Part shown: positions 9,029 to 17,570 of the stretch, piece after piece
Position numbering within the stretch: the first letter of the stretch is position 1
Layout: each line of letters starts with the position of its first letter
Origin: CAWKEY01 sp963696315
Lineage (GTDB): Bacteria > Pseudomonadota > Gammaproteobacteria > Methylococcales > Methylomonadaceae
Reading direction: 5' to 3'
Length of the DNA stretch: 64,000 bases
Assembly (NCBI GenBank): GCA_963696315.1
Contig: CAVOJU010000045.1
Coordinates: 1-64,000 of the forward strand
Program-made: the position numbers and the translations under genes
Notes under the pieces: generated by a model
The model's input: the letters and a program-made list of their open reading frames with translations, nothing else
Databases searched by the model: none
What the model was told of the DNA's origin: nothing

Positions 9029-9949
9029 TCACGTCATCAAAACGCCATGCCAAAACGGCAGCGTGAATAGGCTTAACAATGTCGTCAGGGTCACTGTCAT
9101 CGCATAAAGCGAGCTATCCAGGTGATAGCGGTCGCACAATACGATGCCCAGCACCATGCTTGGCATGGCCATTTCCAGCACCACAGCGGCTTTATAAGCG
9201 CCTTCAAAATCCAGATGCTGCACCAGAAACATTGCAAACAGCGGCATTAGCGCCATTTTTATCAGAATAACCGGCGTGACATAAGGCAAATTGCGTAAAG
9301 TGACCGCTTTCCAGCTTAATGCCAAACCCAAAGCAAACAGCATCAAGGGCACCACCGCCGCTGATAATTTTTGCAGAACACCGGCCAGCCAGTCCGGGGC
9401 AACCACACCATTAAGATTTAGAGCCACCGCCAGCGCCGCCGCCCAAAATGGCGGGGCATTCAGATACGACCATGCCGGCTTCGCCTGTCCCGCGCTGTCT
9501 TCGCCATAATGCCGCACGACCATAATTCCTATGGTAAACAACAACGGCGTCGTGGCAAACAGGTCTGCCTGGATGGCGACTGACCGCGCCCAGTGGCCAA
9601 AGGTCTGCTCCAGCACCGGCAAGCCCAGATAGGTCACATTCGGGAAGGCCGCCGCCAGTATCATCGCCCCCAGACGCCGGTGTTCAAACTTGAACAAGAC
9701 CCCCACCAGCCAGATACAAAACATGGCAAACGTTATGGCGCCTATGCCCAACAGCGTATATTGCAGGGAATGCAGGCCAATATCCGCCGTCCATAAAACC
9801 TCCAGCACCATGGCTGGCAGCAGTAGATAATAGACCACCGTAGTCAGTACCAGCCGGGTTTGCTCGGCGCATAGTCCGGCCGGTCTTAACCTGCGCCAAC
9901 CGACGCCAAAGGCTATTAGCAAAGTCATTTGAATCAGTGTGGAGTTCAT
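9029..9949 (-). CDS. AEC-family transporter (auxin efflux carrier type)
   Basis: This 306-aa integral membrane protein has about ten hydrophobic helices in a 5+5 arrangement typical of the AEC/BART superfamily. Family-like segments include AAFPNVTYLGLPVLEQTFG in the first half and LPYVTPVILIKMALMPLFA and EMAMPSMVLGIVLC in the second. Bacterial members export or import small organic anions such as malate or malonate; the substrate here is unknown. It is flanked by the REP-like palindrome downstream and the heptamer repeat of pyrF upstream, and seems to be a single-gene unit. Length is normal and no damage is seen. Confidence 0.75.
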   Translation of the reverse strand: MNSTLIQMTLLIAFGVGWRRLRPAGLCAEQTRLVLTTVVYYLLLPAMVLEVLWTADIGLHSLQYTLLGIGAITFAMFCIWLVGVLFKFEHRRLGAMILAAAFPNVTYLGLPVLEQTFGHWARSVAIQADLFATTPLLFTIGIMVVRHYGEDSAGQAKPAWSYLNAPPFWAAALAVALNLNGVVAPDWLAGVLQKLSAAVVPLMLFALGLALSWKAVTLRNLPYVTPVILIKMALMPLFAMFLVQHLDFEGAYKAAVVLEMAMPSMVLGIVLCDRYHLDSSLYAMTVTLTTLLSLFTLPFWHGVLMT

Positions 9950-10073
9950 AATTCCATCATGGTGGAAAATTGAGTAATTTTAACATTCACCGCTAAAAGA
10001 AGTTCCGGTAATATAGTTTTAGAGACAAGGTTCAAGGTACAAGGTGCGAAACAGCTTGCCTTGCCGGAACCTT

Positions 10074-10108
10074 ACCTTGAACCTTGAACCTTGAACCTTG
10101 AACCTTGA
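10074..10108 (+). repeat. five tandem 7-bp repeats (ACCTTGA)
   Basis: ACCTTGA is repeated five times without error (units start at 10074, 10081, 10088, 10095 and 10102), and a sixth unit is broken by a T-run. A partly complementary stretch, AAGGTTCAAGGTACAAGG, lies at 10027-10044, so the leader RNA could fold back on itself. The array ends 11 nt before the pyrF ATG, where a Shine-Dalgarno sequence would be expected and is missing. Confidence 0.85.
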
Positions 10109-10119
10109 ACCTTTTTTCT

Positions 10120-10842
10120 ATGACCAAATTCATCTCAACCAAACCCATTCCCGTCCGTGAACGCCTGATTATGGCGCTGGACGTTCCCAGCATTCCCGAA
10201 GCCCAGGCCTTGGTGGAAGAGCTCGGCGACTCGGTGATCTTCTATAAAGTCGGCATGGAACTGTTTATGTCGGGGGATTATTTCGGTTTTATTGAATGGT
10301 TGAAGCAACGCAACAAGAAAGTCTTCGTCGATTTGAAGTTTTTTGATGTGCCGGCCACCGTCGGCCGCGCCATCAAAGCCTTAAGCAGCAAAGGCGTTGA
10401 CCTCGCCACCATCCACGGCAACGATGCCATCATGGAAGCCGCCGCCAAGGAGAAAGGCAACCTTAAAGTGCTGGCCGTCACTGCCTTAACCAGCCTGGAT
10501 CGTGGCGATCTCAATGACTTGGGCTTTCAGTGCGATGTCCGCGAGTTGGTATTGTCGCGCGCCAAACGGGCTCTGCAAATCGGCTGCGACGGCATTGTCT
10601 CGTCTGGACTGGAAGTGTCGATGCTCAGAGAAGAACTTGACCACCGGCTATTGGTGATTACGCCTGGCATCAGACCCGTGGACAACCGCGAGGACGATGA
10701 CCAGAAACGCGTCGTCAGCGTGGAAATGGCCTTCCAGAACGGCGCCGATTATATCGTCGTCGGCCGGCCTATCCGCGACGCCGAGAATCGCAAAGCCATG
10801 GCCGAGAAAATACAAAGCCAGATTCTCGCGCAATTTCAATAG
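10120..10842 (+). CDS. pyrF: orotidine 5'-phosphate decarboxylase
   Basis: PyrF decarboxylates OMP to UMP, the last step of de novo pyrimidine synthesis. The protein (about 240 aa) shows LIMALDVPS at the first strand, FYKVGMELF, the catalytic lysine loop KVFVDLKFFDVPATV (the DxK...D charged cluster), TIHG, and the phosphate-binding end VITPGIRP and DYIVVGRPI. This is the shorter bacterial type 1 form. ATG 10120 (MTKFISTKPIPVRERL) is chosen by similarity; the frame is also open through a TTG at 10105 inside the repeat array. No ribosome-binding site precedes ATG 10120, which is odd for an essential gene. It appears monocistronic. Confidence 0.93.
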   Translation: MTKFISTKPIPVRERLIMALDVPSIPEAQALVEELGDSVIFYKVGMELFMSGDYFGFIEWLKQRNKKVFVDLKFFDVPATVGRAIKALSSKGVDLATIHGNDAIMEAAAKEKGNLKVLAVTALTSLDRGDLNDLGFQCDVRELVLSRAKRALQIGCDGIVSSGLEVSMLREELDHRLLVITPGIRPVDNREDDDQKRVVSVEMAFQNGADYIVVGRPIRDAENRKAMAEKIQSQILAQFQ

Positions 10843-10979
10843 CAGATGCCGGCTATCGACTGTCAAAGGTATAATGGATTTATGCGTATTGTAGCCACCT
10901 AAAAGCATGGTACATGCATGCAATCTTATCCTTGACTCAACCTTATTTTTGATCCATTTAACCTAAAAGAGGTAAACCC

Positions 10980-11381
10980 ATGAAAAAAATCTTGTTTTTG
11001 ACCATTTCCATGCTGGCTTCCAGCAGCGCTTTCGCAGTCACCGATCATTATGTATTACGCGATGGCAACCATGTTCAACACTTAAAAATCACCAAAGTCA
11101 ACGATGAAATTAAGGTCAGCGCCGATGTCGACTTCGAGCCCAATGCTGATGAACAAGGCAGTTTACCCTGCTCTGCCGATGTTGCTGGCGAAGCCAAAAG
11201 CGAAGGTGAAAACCAATTGGTCATGAAAAAACATGCTGAAGGCGAAGCCCGTTATTGCACACTTAAAATTCAGCTCAGCCCCAACGGCGCCAAGATAGAA
11301 CAATCCGAAGATTGCAGCTACTTTGCTGGCGGCATCTGCCGCTTCTCCAGCAATGGTAAAGAGCTCGTCAAGGTTAAATAA
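10980..11381 (+). CDS. small exported protein, function unknown
   Basis: 133 aa with a clear Sec signal peptide (MKKILFLTISMLASSSAFA, cleavage after AFA). The mature part is hydrophilic, rich in Lys and Glu, and predicted mostly beta. It has four cysteines (in LPCSADV, ARYCTLKI, EDCSYFAGGICRF) that could form two disulfides in the periplasm. I do not recognise the family. AGAGG lies 8 bp before the ATG. It stands alone between pyrF and the DUF486 gene. Confidence 0.7.
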   Translation: MKKILFLTISMLASSSAFAVTDHYVLRDGNHVQHLKITKVNDEIKVSADVDFEPNADEQGSLPCSADVAGEAKSEGENQLVMKKHAEGEARYCTLKIQLSPNGAKIEQSEDCSYFAGGICRFSSNGKELVKVK

Positions 11382-11458
11382 GACAGCAACTCAAAGCGAA
11401 CCCAGCGAAGATAAGCATTGAGCTGGGTTTATGCATCGCAGAGACCATTATCGACAAC

Positions 11459-11812
11459 ATGAATCCGATCATCGTCTCCATCTTGCTTTTGGTATGCAGC
11501 AATGTCTTTATGACCTTCGCCTGGTATGCGCATCTGAAAGAACTCAACAGCAAGCCCTGGCTGATTGCGGCGATGTTGAGCTGGCTCGTGGCATTATTTG
11601 AATATTTGTTGCAGGTACCTGCCAACAGGATTGGTTATCAGGCGCTAAATTTGGGTCAGCTGAAAATTATGCAGGAAGTCATTACGCTGAGCGTATTTGT
11701 GCCTTTTGCTTTTTTTTATATGAAGGAGCCCTTAAAGCTGGATTATTTATGGGCGGCGCTGTGTATTTTAGGCGCTGTATTTTTTATGTTCCGGGAAAAA
11801 TTTTTCCATTAG
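11459..11812 (+). CDS. DUF486 / DMT-like small membrane protein
   Basis: 117 aa with four hydrophobic helices. It matches the DUF486 pattern: LLVCSNVFMTFAWYAHLK at the start, WLVALFEYLLQVPANRIGY in the middle, then LKIMQEVITL and FFYMKEPLKLDYLWA at the end. DUF486 proteins belong to the drug/metabolite transporter superfamily and resemble small multidrug resistance subunits; no substrate is known. Length is normal. It follows the exported protein by 77 bp in the same direction. Confidence 0.8.
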   Translation: MNPIIVSILLLVCSNVFMTFAWYAHLKELNSKPWLIAAMLSWLVALFEYLLQVPANRIGYQALNLGQLKIMQEVITLSVFVPFAFFYMKEPLKLDYLWAALCILGAVFFMFREKFFH

Positions 11813-13151
11813 CCGGGTTTTGTTGGTAGGCAGCGGCATGGCTGCCGCCCTGCATCGCCGGACAGATTCTGCCCTTATACCCTCATCAAAAAACGGTCGA
11901 GTAGACCGGTTTCTTTCGACAAAATAACATCGTACTTGCCATGCTTTTCTGGAACGCCTCGCCGCACGCGGCTATTACGTGATTGCAAATAGTTTGTGCA
12001 TCCCATCAATTGTTACCAAGCCCCTCTCAGAACCGTGCTGGCGCTATTTACGCACACGGCTCCTCATTAAGAACCTTATTCACAGATTCAGAATAGGTTC
12101 ACCAAGAGTCGAGGCCTCGGCAGCGGAAAACGCGCTAACAGTTGAGCAAACTTTGCCCAACTACAGCACCTTCTCCGGCCTCGTCGATTCAGCCATTTGT
12201 GCAGAATGCGCTGCACTTGATAAAAGTACAGGCTTATCCCTCGGCTGTTATCGGTGACGCCATAGTAGCCGTAATGACCCCGCAATTTGCTGGCGGTCCG
12301 TTTCAGTAGTTCGGCGGTAGGCAGATTTCTGTTTTTCTTGAGCCATGCCCGGTAGGCTTTCAACTTGGCCGTCAGGCGTTTGCCGATCGTCTTCCGCTTC
12401 ATCCGAAAGCGTTTACCGTCTCGCGTTCGTGAACAGTAATGGGTAAATCCTAGAAAATCAAAGGTCGCCGCCTTCTCTCCGCGCGCTTTAGCGCGTTTGA
12501 CCGCAAACGGACCAAATTCGAACCGTTGCGTTTTCTCCGGCGCTAAGGCGAGGCCAAACTGCTTGAGCCTGGCTTCCATGTCTATCTGAAATCGTTTGGC
12601 ATCGGCTTCCTGTTGGCAACAGACGACAAGTCGAGTCACCCGAGGGAACCACCCCCTCAGGTGCTCACAGAACCGGACGTGAACGTCTCCGCTCATCCGG
12701 CTCCTATCGTCCAGCCGTTGCATACAGCAATTTCCAGTGAGCAAACAGATTCGGCTGTTTCCGCGCAATGCGATTCAACCACTGAGCTGCTCGTCTTTTA
12801 TGATGCCGTAAGCGTTTGTATTTTCGCGTCGCCCAAATAACTAAGCGCCGCTCAAGACATTTCAGGATCGGATAGAGTGCTGACTTATAATAACGACTGT
12901 AGTAATTGATCCAGCCTTGAATAATCGGATTAAACATTCGGGCTAAATCTTCTAAGCTCTTGTCGCTACGCTTTGGCCAGCTCCACCCTCGGGATGTGCG
13001 CCGAATAGCCTTAGCTGCTTTACTGCTGATCGCTGGATCTGAAGTTGATAAAGTATTTACCCCAACGGTTCTTTGACCGTCTTCCCCCTGTGCCAATATG
13101 ACCTGAGACACCTACCCCTCGGAAATTAGAGTATAAAGGTAGATCAGAATC

Positions 13152-13640
13152 ATGAACAAATCGAAAGCAGAGACAATGGAATCACCACAGTTAACTGCGC
13201 CGGAGGGCGCGTTGGAAGACGCCCCCAGGGCGACTGGAAACGCGCCCTCCGGCGCGCGGCCCGACCCGGAGGTGGTTGCCACGGCCCGGCGCCGACAATT
13301 TACCAGCGGCGACAAGCGCCGCATCCTGGATGCCGCTGATCGCTGTACCCAGCCGGGTGAGATTGGAGCCCTGTTGCGCAAAGAAGGGATTTACTCCTCC
13401 CACCTGACCACTTGGCGCAGGCAGCGTGCTGCCGATGAGCGTGCCGCGTTGGAGCCGCAAAAGCGCGGGCGCAAGGCCGATCCCGCACAGGCCGAGGATC
13501 GCCGTGTGCTCCAACTCACCCAGGAAAATGACCGCCTGCGCCGCAAACTGGCCCAGGCCAATGCCATCATTGATGTCCAAAAAAAACTTTGCGCCTTGCT
13601 CGGGCTGACGACGGACGAGACGCCGAGCGAGAGCTGCTGA
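13152..13640 (+). CDS. IS3-family transposase OrfA
   Basis: 162 aa. It contains a helix-turn-helix of the HTH_Tnp_1 type (FTSGDKRRILDAADRCTQPG, then IGALLRKEGIYSSHLTTWRR) and a C-terminal leucine-zipper-like coil (LTQENDRLRRKLAQANAII) that usually mediates OrfA/OrfAB multimers. An extra N-terminal tail rich in Pro, Ala and Gly (residues 10-40) is unusual. Near its end the run of eight A followed by C at 13579-13587 is a likely -1 frameshift site; orfB lies in exactly the -1 frame. Frameshifting would give the OrfAB fusion, which is the active transposase in this family. Confidence 0.85.
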   Translation: MNKSKAETMESPQLTAPEGALEDAPRATGNAPSGARPDPEVVATARRRQFTSGDKRRILDAADRCTQPGEIGALLRKEGIYSSHLTTWRRQRAADERAALEPQKRGRKADPAQAEDRRVLQLTQENDRLRRKLAQANAIIDVQKKLCALLGLTTDETPSESC

Positions 13641-14686
13641 TGCAAGCCCTCAACCAGTTGGCCCCGGAGGTCGGCCTGGCTCCGGCCTGCGCCGCCCTGA
13701 ACCTGAACCGCAGTTCGGTCTATCGCGAGGATGCCCGCCGGCGCCTCCTGCTGCCCGCGACGGCAACGCTGGCGCCCCGTCCGCCCGCCCCGCTGGCGTT
13801 CTCGGCCAATGAGCGGCAGCAACTGCTGGAGGTGCTCAACAGCGAACGCTTCGCCGACTGCTCGCCGTATTTTGTCTATGCCACCCTGCTGGACGAGGGG
13901 CGCTACATCGGCTCGGTGCGCACCCTGTACCGCGCCCTGGAGGCGGACGGCCAGTCGGCAGAGCGCAGGCGCCAACGGATGCACCCGGTCTACACCAAGC
14001 CGGAACTCCTGGCCACCGCGCCCAACCAGGTCTGGAGCTGGGATATCACGAAACTCAAAGGCCCGGCCAAATGGACCTGTTTCCATCTGTATGTGATCCT
14101 GGATATTTTCAGCCGCTATGTCGTCGGCTGGATGGTCGCTCCGCGGGAAACCGCCGAACTGGCCGAGCAGCTGATCGCCGAGACGGTGGCCAAGCACAAC
14201 ATCCCGCCGAACACGCTGACGCTGCATGCCGACCGCGGTTCCAGCATGCGCAGCAAGCCGGTGGCTGCCTTGCTGGTTGATCTGGATGTCGCCAAGACCC
14301 ATAGCCGACCCTATGTCTCGGATGACAACCCCTATTCCGAGGCCCAGTTCAAAACCCTGAAGTATCGGCCTGATTTCCCAGACCGCTTCGGATGCATTGA
14401 GGATGCCCGCAGCCATTGCCAACGGTTCTTCCCGTGGTACAACCAGTCCCATTGCCACTCGGGCATCGGTTACATGACCCCGGCTACCGTCCACTTCGGC
14501 CAAGCTGCTACGGTATACCAAGCACGTGCTAAAATCCTGGAGACTGCTTTCCTCGCCAATCCAAAGCGATTCAAAGGAAAGTGCCCGCTGCCACCCAGCT
14601 TGCCCAAAGCCGTTTGGATCAATCCGCCCGTTAACGCACAGGAGAACCTCAACCCAAAAAATACACAACAATTAGACACTAAATAA
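13589..14686 (+). CDS. IS3-family transposase OrfB (rve integrase core)
   Basis: About 365 aa with a retroviral-type integrase core. The first Asp is in WSWDITKL, the second in LHADRGSSMRSKP (about residue 215) and the Glu in DNPYSEAQFKTLKY, giving the DD(35)E triad. The N-terminal HTH_21 region and the C-terminal WYNQSHCHSGIGYMTPATVH are typical of IS3. The frame opens at TTG 13589, but it is expected to be made as a -1 fusion with OrfA through the A8C slip site. No damage is seen, so the IS may be active. Confidence 0.87.
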   Translation: MRLARADDGRDAERELLMQALNQLAPEVGLAPACAALNLNRSSVYREDARRRLLLPATATLAPRPPAPLAFSANERQQLLEVLNSERFADCSPYFVYATLLDEGRYIGSVRTLYRALEADGQSAERRRQRMHPVYTKPELLATAPNQVWSWDITKLKGPAKWTCFHLYVILDIFSRYVVGWMVAPRETAELAEQLIAETVAKHNIPPNTLTLHADRGSSMRSKPVAALLVDLDVAKTHSRPYVSDDNPYSEAQFKTLKYRPDFPDRFGCIEDARSHCQRFFPWYNQSHCHSGIGYMTPATVHFGQAATVYQARAKILETAFLANPKRFKGKCPLPPSLPKAVWINPPVNAQENLNPKNTQQLDTK

Positions 14687-17570
14687 AACAACTTGGTGTC
14701 TCAAAGTCATTGACACATTCCGCTTGGGCGAAACGCATAGCCCAGAAAATCAAATACCGTATTCGGATACTCTCCTTGTCGGTCGTCATCCTGACAGTAG
14801 ACAATCTTCGTCTTCTCAGGATGGAGCTCCAACCCAACGTCCTTCATTCGTACGTCCAGCGATTGCTTCAGTTGTTCCGCCTGAGCTTCGCTCTTGCAAT
14901 GGCACACTGCATCATCTGCATAACGTTCGAAGGGAATGTCGGGGTTTTCCCGCTTCATCCATTCGTCGAATGCATAGTGCAAAAAGAGATTCGCCAGCAA
15001 AGGACTGGCAACGCCCCCTTGTGGCGTCCCTTTCTGCGGCTGTTTACTGGTACCATCAGGCATTTCAATCGGGGCTTTAAGCCACCGTTCAATGTACAGA
15101 AGGACCCATTTCTCTTCCGTATGTGCGCGCACTGCTCGCATCATCAGCTCATGATCGATATTATCGAAGAAACCTTTGATGTCGAGATCGAGGACCCAGT
15201 CGTTTTTCCAGCAGCGCTGTCGCGCCATCCCCACCGCATCCAGTGCCGATTTGCCCGGTCGATAGCCATAGGAATCAGGATGGAAATGTTTTTCCAATTC
15301 CGGCTCCAGATGCGTTTTGACTACCATTTGTGCAATTCGATCAGCAACTGTGGGGATGCCCAAAGGCCTTATTCCGCCGTCGCTTTTGGGTATCTCTACC
15401 CGCAGCACCGGTTGTGGAAAGTAACTGCCTGAGGCTAGACGATTCCAGAGCTTGTAGAGATTATCTTGCAAATCCTCCTCAAACTTTACGATCGTCTGAC
15501 CATCCACTCCGGCAGCTCCTTTATTGGCCTTGACCCTTTTATACGCCTCCCAAACTTGGCGTTTAGTAATACAAAATGGCTTTGCTTGTTTCAATCCAAT
15601 CCTCCCGTTTCCGGTTGTTTTCTTTAGTTCAAGCTGAACAATGCTTCCCCTTCGCTCCAATCCCATTACAGAATCTTCATCACTACTACGGGTCGCTCCG
15701 CCCCTGTGCTCCGCATTGGTACTCTGACACTTGTGGGGCTTCCACTTGTGTTTCTCCCTTGGCATCGGAGCGACAGGTTCCCACGTTCCACATAAGAGCC
15801 TGAATTTAGTTCATGCCACCTTCATGCCGGATGCCATCTAGCCAGTAAACAGGTATCCGCTAGATTTATCCCGAAGTAACGACTACCCCTCGGTTTTGAC
15901 ATCATCCCTACGCTTTCGACACTTCAGCAGTGGTTCACTTGCGTTCATCTCCTAAATTCCTACCTGACAAAGTCTTGCTCTGCCTTTTCCGTAACGCTCA
16001 CCACAACAGCTCTTAACTGTTGCAGCTTACGGTGGTTTGAAACCTCCCCCTGTAGAGCGGTTTCGAGGGGCCCTCCCTCATCTCTTATGCAGCATAGCTG
16101 CACGGAGGACTTCGTCCTCCTGTGCGCCTTCGTGGCACACAATCATCCGCGTAGCGAATCAATCGGACATCACCGCCGCAGGTTTTCACAAACTTGCGTG
16201 TAAACCACAGATCAAGGCTGTAATGCAGATAGAGATTGGCCAGCAGCGGCGAAATCACGCCCCCCTGCGGTGTGCCTCTGTCGCTGGCACAAAAGGCTCC
16301 CTCTTCATAAATCCCGGCTTTCAAGAAGCGTTTGATGTAGCGCAGGATGCGTGGGTCGGCAATACGATGCGCGAGAAATTCCATGAGCCTGTCTTGATCT
16401 ACCGTATCGAAGAAGCCTTTGATGTCCGCTTCGACGATGTAATTGATCGGCCTATTCTCCACCGTTTGGCTTAACGCGCGCAACGCATCATGACAACTTT
16501 TGCCCGGCCTGAATCCATACGAGTCGCCTATGAAATCTTGCTCATAGATAGTCTGTAGAATCTTGACCAGCCCCGCTTGCACCAGTTTGTCTTCCAGCGT
16601 CGGTAGCCCTAATGGCCGGGTCTTATCACTACCCGGCTTGGGGATATAAACCCGTCGCACCGGTTGCGGGATATAGGCCATTCGATGCAATTTATCCACC
16701 AACTGCTGGAGATTTTCCAGTAAATTGTTCTCATACTGCTGCTTGGTGACCCCATCAATGCCTGATGCCGCGTTCGTCCTCAGCTCATCAAAGCATCCCC
16801 ATAACAGTTCCACATTCATCAGATGAAACAAACTGGTGAAGCGGCAATCGGGTTCGTTACGGGCTTTTTCCGCTATACGTTGCAGTTTCGTGGCTACCGT
16901 TTCTTCGTTTCTGAGCACGTTCGGTATGTCTCCTTAACGTTGTTTCTTAATGTAACAGCCTTCCCTCCCGCAGCATTACCCGCTTTCATCGGTACTACGC
17001 CGTTATCCGACTACCTATAGGCGTTTGTCTTTCTCGCTTTATTATCGCTTGTCCGACATACTGACTTCCTTGTGAGACCTGATAGGTTCTCCCAGGTTGC
17101 CGTTTATTCCCAATGTCCAACATGCCATGCTCTTCGACCCCGGAGAGGCAGAGGAAGACTTGTCTTGGCGCCTTACTCTGTGTTGATTTCCGCATAGTTA
17201 ACTACGTCATCCCTCTCTTGTTTCTGCTTTCGAGGCTCAATCACTTCAGCTTTCGCTTACGGCCTGTTGTCTTGAGTGACTTTGTGCTCAATCTTTAGGG
17301 TTACCCCCGCCGACCCAAAGGCTCTACCCAGTGGCTGACCTGCCTTCTGGAGCGGGATTCCCACCCGCTGGAACAAACGACCTTGCCTGGCCGCACTAAC
17401 TATTCAGCCTATTTTGCAAGGTGCGTGATTGTATTGTTCATTTCGATCAACAGGAGAAATCTTAAGCGCTGGAGACTGGGTTCAAGCTTAAGATTCCTCG
17501 CTCTGCTCGTAATGACACATTGCGCATTATTTCTGCGGGCGTCAATCGCTGCAACAGTTCCGTGATGAAA

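Larger units (their letters stand above)
13086..14717 (+). mobile_element. IS3-family element inside intron A
   Basis: About 1.63 kb, with imperfect terminal inverted repeats: CCCTGTGCCAATATGACC at the left, and at the right the complement of TGTGTCAATGACTTTGAG; both continue into GAGACACC. TTCC flanks both ends (13082-13085 and 14718-14721) as target duplication. Deleting the element with one TTCC restores the intron A maturase frame, which fixes these boundaries well. The element is more GC-rich than its host and carries orfA/orfB with a frameshift signal. Confidence 0.88.
12704..15765 (-). pseudogene. ltrA: group II intron A reverse transcriptase/maturase, split by IS3 and frameshifted
   Basis: The 5' part (15765-14722) has the RT domain: KRVKANKGAAGVDG, RPLGIPTVADRIAQ, YGYRPGKSALDAV, DLDIKGFFDNIDHELM, KGTPQGGVASPLLANLFLH, FERYADDAVCHC and DFLGYAFRPSG. 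The 3' part (13081-12704) holds the maturase domain (KAAKAIRR, PIIQGWINYYSRYYKSALYP, KLLYATAGR). Removing the IS and one GGAA copy restores FRPSGRRSKNRWGKYFINF. One extra base near 13036-13040 then shifts the frame before PAISSKAAKA. The maturase is therefore doubly disabled, unlike that of its host intron B. It is a distinct lineage from intron B, not a recent copy: the two RTs differ clearly in sequence. Confidence 0.85.
12630..16140 (-). mobile_element. group II intron A, inserted in intron B and carrying an IS3
   Basis: The 5' end is GTGTGCCACGAAGGCGCAC (GUGYG; first base 16140), directly after GCGGATGATT of the host RT gene. The 3' end is domain V (GAGCCGGATGAGCGGAGACG ... TCCGGTTCTGTG, about 12660-12710), then a domain-VI stem with CCCTCGGGTGA, ending GACTCGAC at 12630. 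The host resumes with TTGTCGTCTG. Total 3511 bp, of which 1636 are an IS3-family element plus its target duplication. The ribozyme ends look complete, but the maturase gene is broken by the IS and by a frameshift, so splicing would need help from another maturase. Confidence 0.88.
12088..16918 (-). pseudogene. ltrA: group II intron B reverse transcriptase/maturase, split by intron A
   Basis: The 5' part (16918-16141) encodes the RT fingers and palm: RPLGLPTLEDKLVQ, YGFRPGKSCHDALRAL, EADIKGFFDTVD, RGTPQGGVISPLLANLYLH and RLIRYADD. The 3' part (12629-12088) continues with FVVCCQQEADAKRF, DFLGFTHYC and the maturase/X domain (KTIGKRLTAKLKAYRAWLKK, RGHYGYYGV). Joined at 16141/12629 they make exactly 440 codons in one frame, reading RYADDFVVCCQQEADA. 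So the gene is intact except for intron A, which lies within the codon after the catalytic YADD. If intron A splices from the mRNA, this RT would be made. Confidence 0.88.
12026..17396 (-). mobile_element. group II intron B, interrupted by intron A
   Basis: On the minus strand the intron starts with GTGCGGCCAGGCAAGG (GUGYG consensus; first base 17396). It carries a structured 5' region (17396-16919), an RT/maturase gene, and a domain-V hairpin (GAGCCGTGTGCG ... CGCCAGCACGGTTCTGAG, 12062-12026). The normal domain VI and a YACYCGAY-type 3' terminus are not clear after 12026, so the last 20-40 nt may be lost. Without the inserted intron A, intron B would be about 1.9 kb. It lies between the DUF486 gene and mfd, in no gene. 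Its RT gene is split by intron A in the YADD codons. Confidence 0.8.

Noticed and set aside
10074..10108. Tandem repeats as a CRISPR array
   Set aside because: Units are only 7 bp and have no spacers.
11880..12010. Possible exon or gene end beside the intron B 3' end (frame reading FLERLAARGYYVIAN)
   Set aside because: Only about 20 residues, with a stop just upstream and no recognised family, so I could not support a gene.
13391..14671. 426-aa minus-strand ORF
   Set aside because: Antisense of the IS3 OrfA/OrfB genes in GC-rich DNA; long shadow ORFs are expected there.
12088..16918. Several RT genes in a row as a retron, DGR or defence RT island
   Set aside because: Both RTs carry group II maturase/X domains and are flanked by GUGYG starts and domain V/VI hairpins. 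Nesting explains all four fragments.
17440..17520. Phrase AAGATTCCTCGCTCTGCTCG near mfd 3' end and a similar phrase near 1047-1069
   Set aside because: This type of short intergenic phrase is widespread in bacteria and the two copies match only loosely; I could not define ends or a structure.
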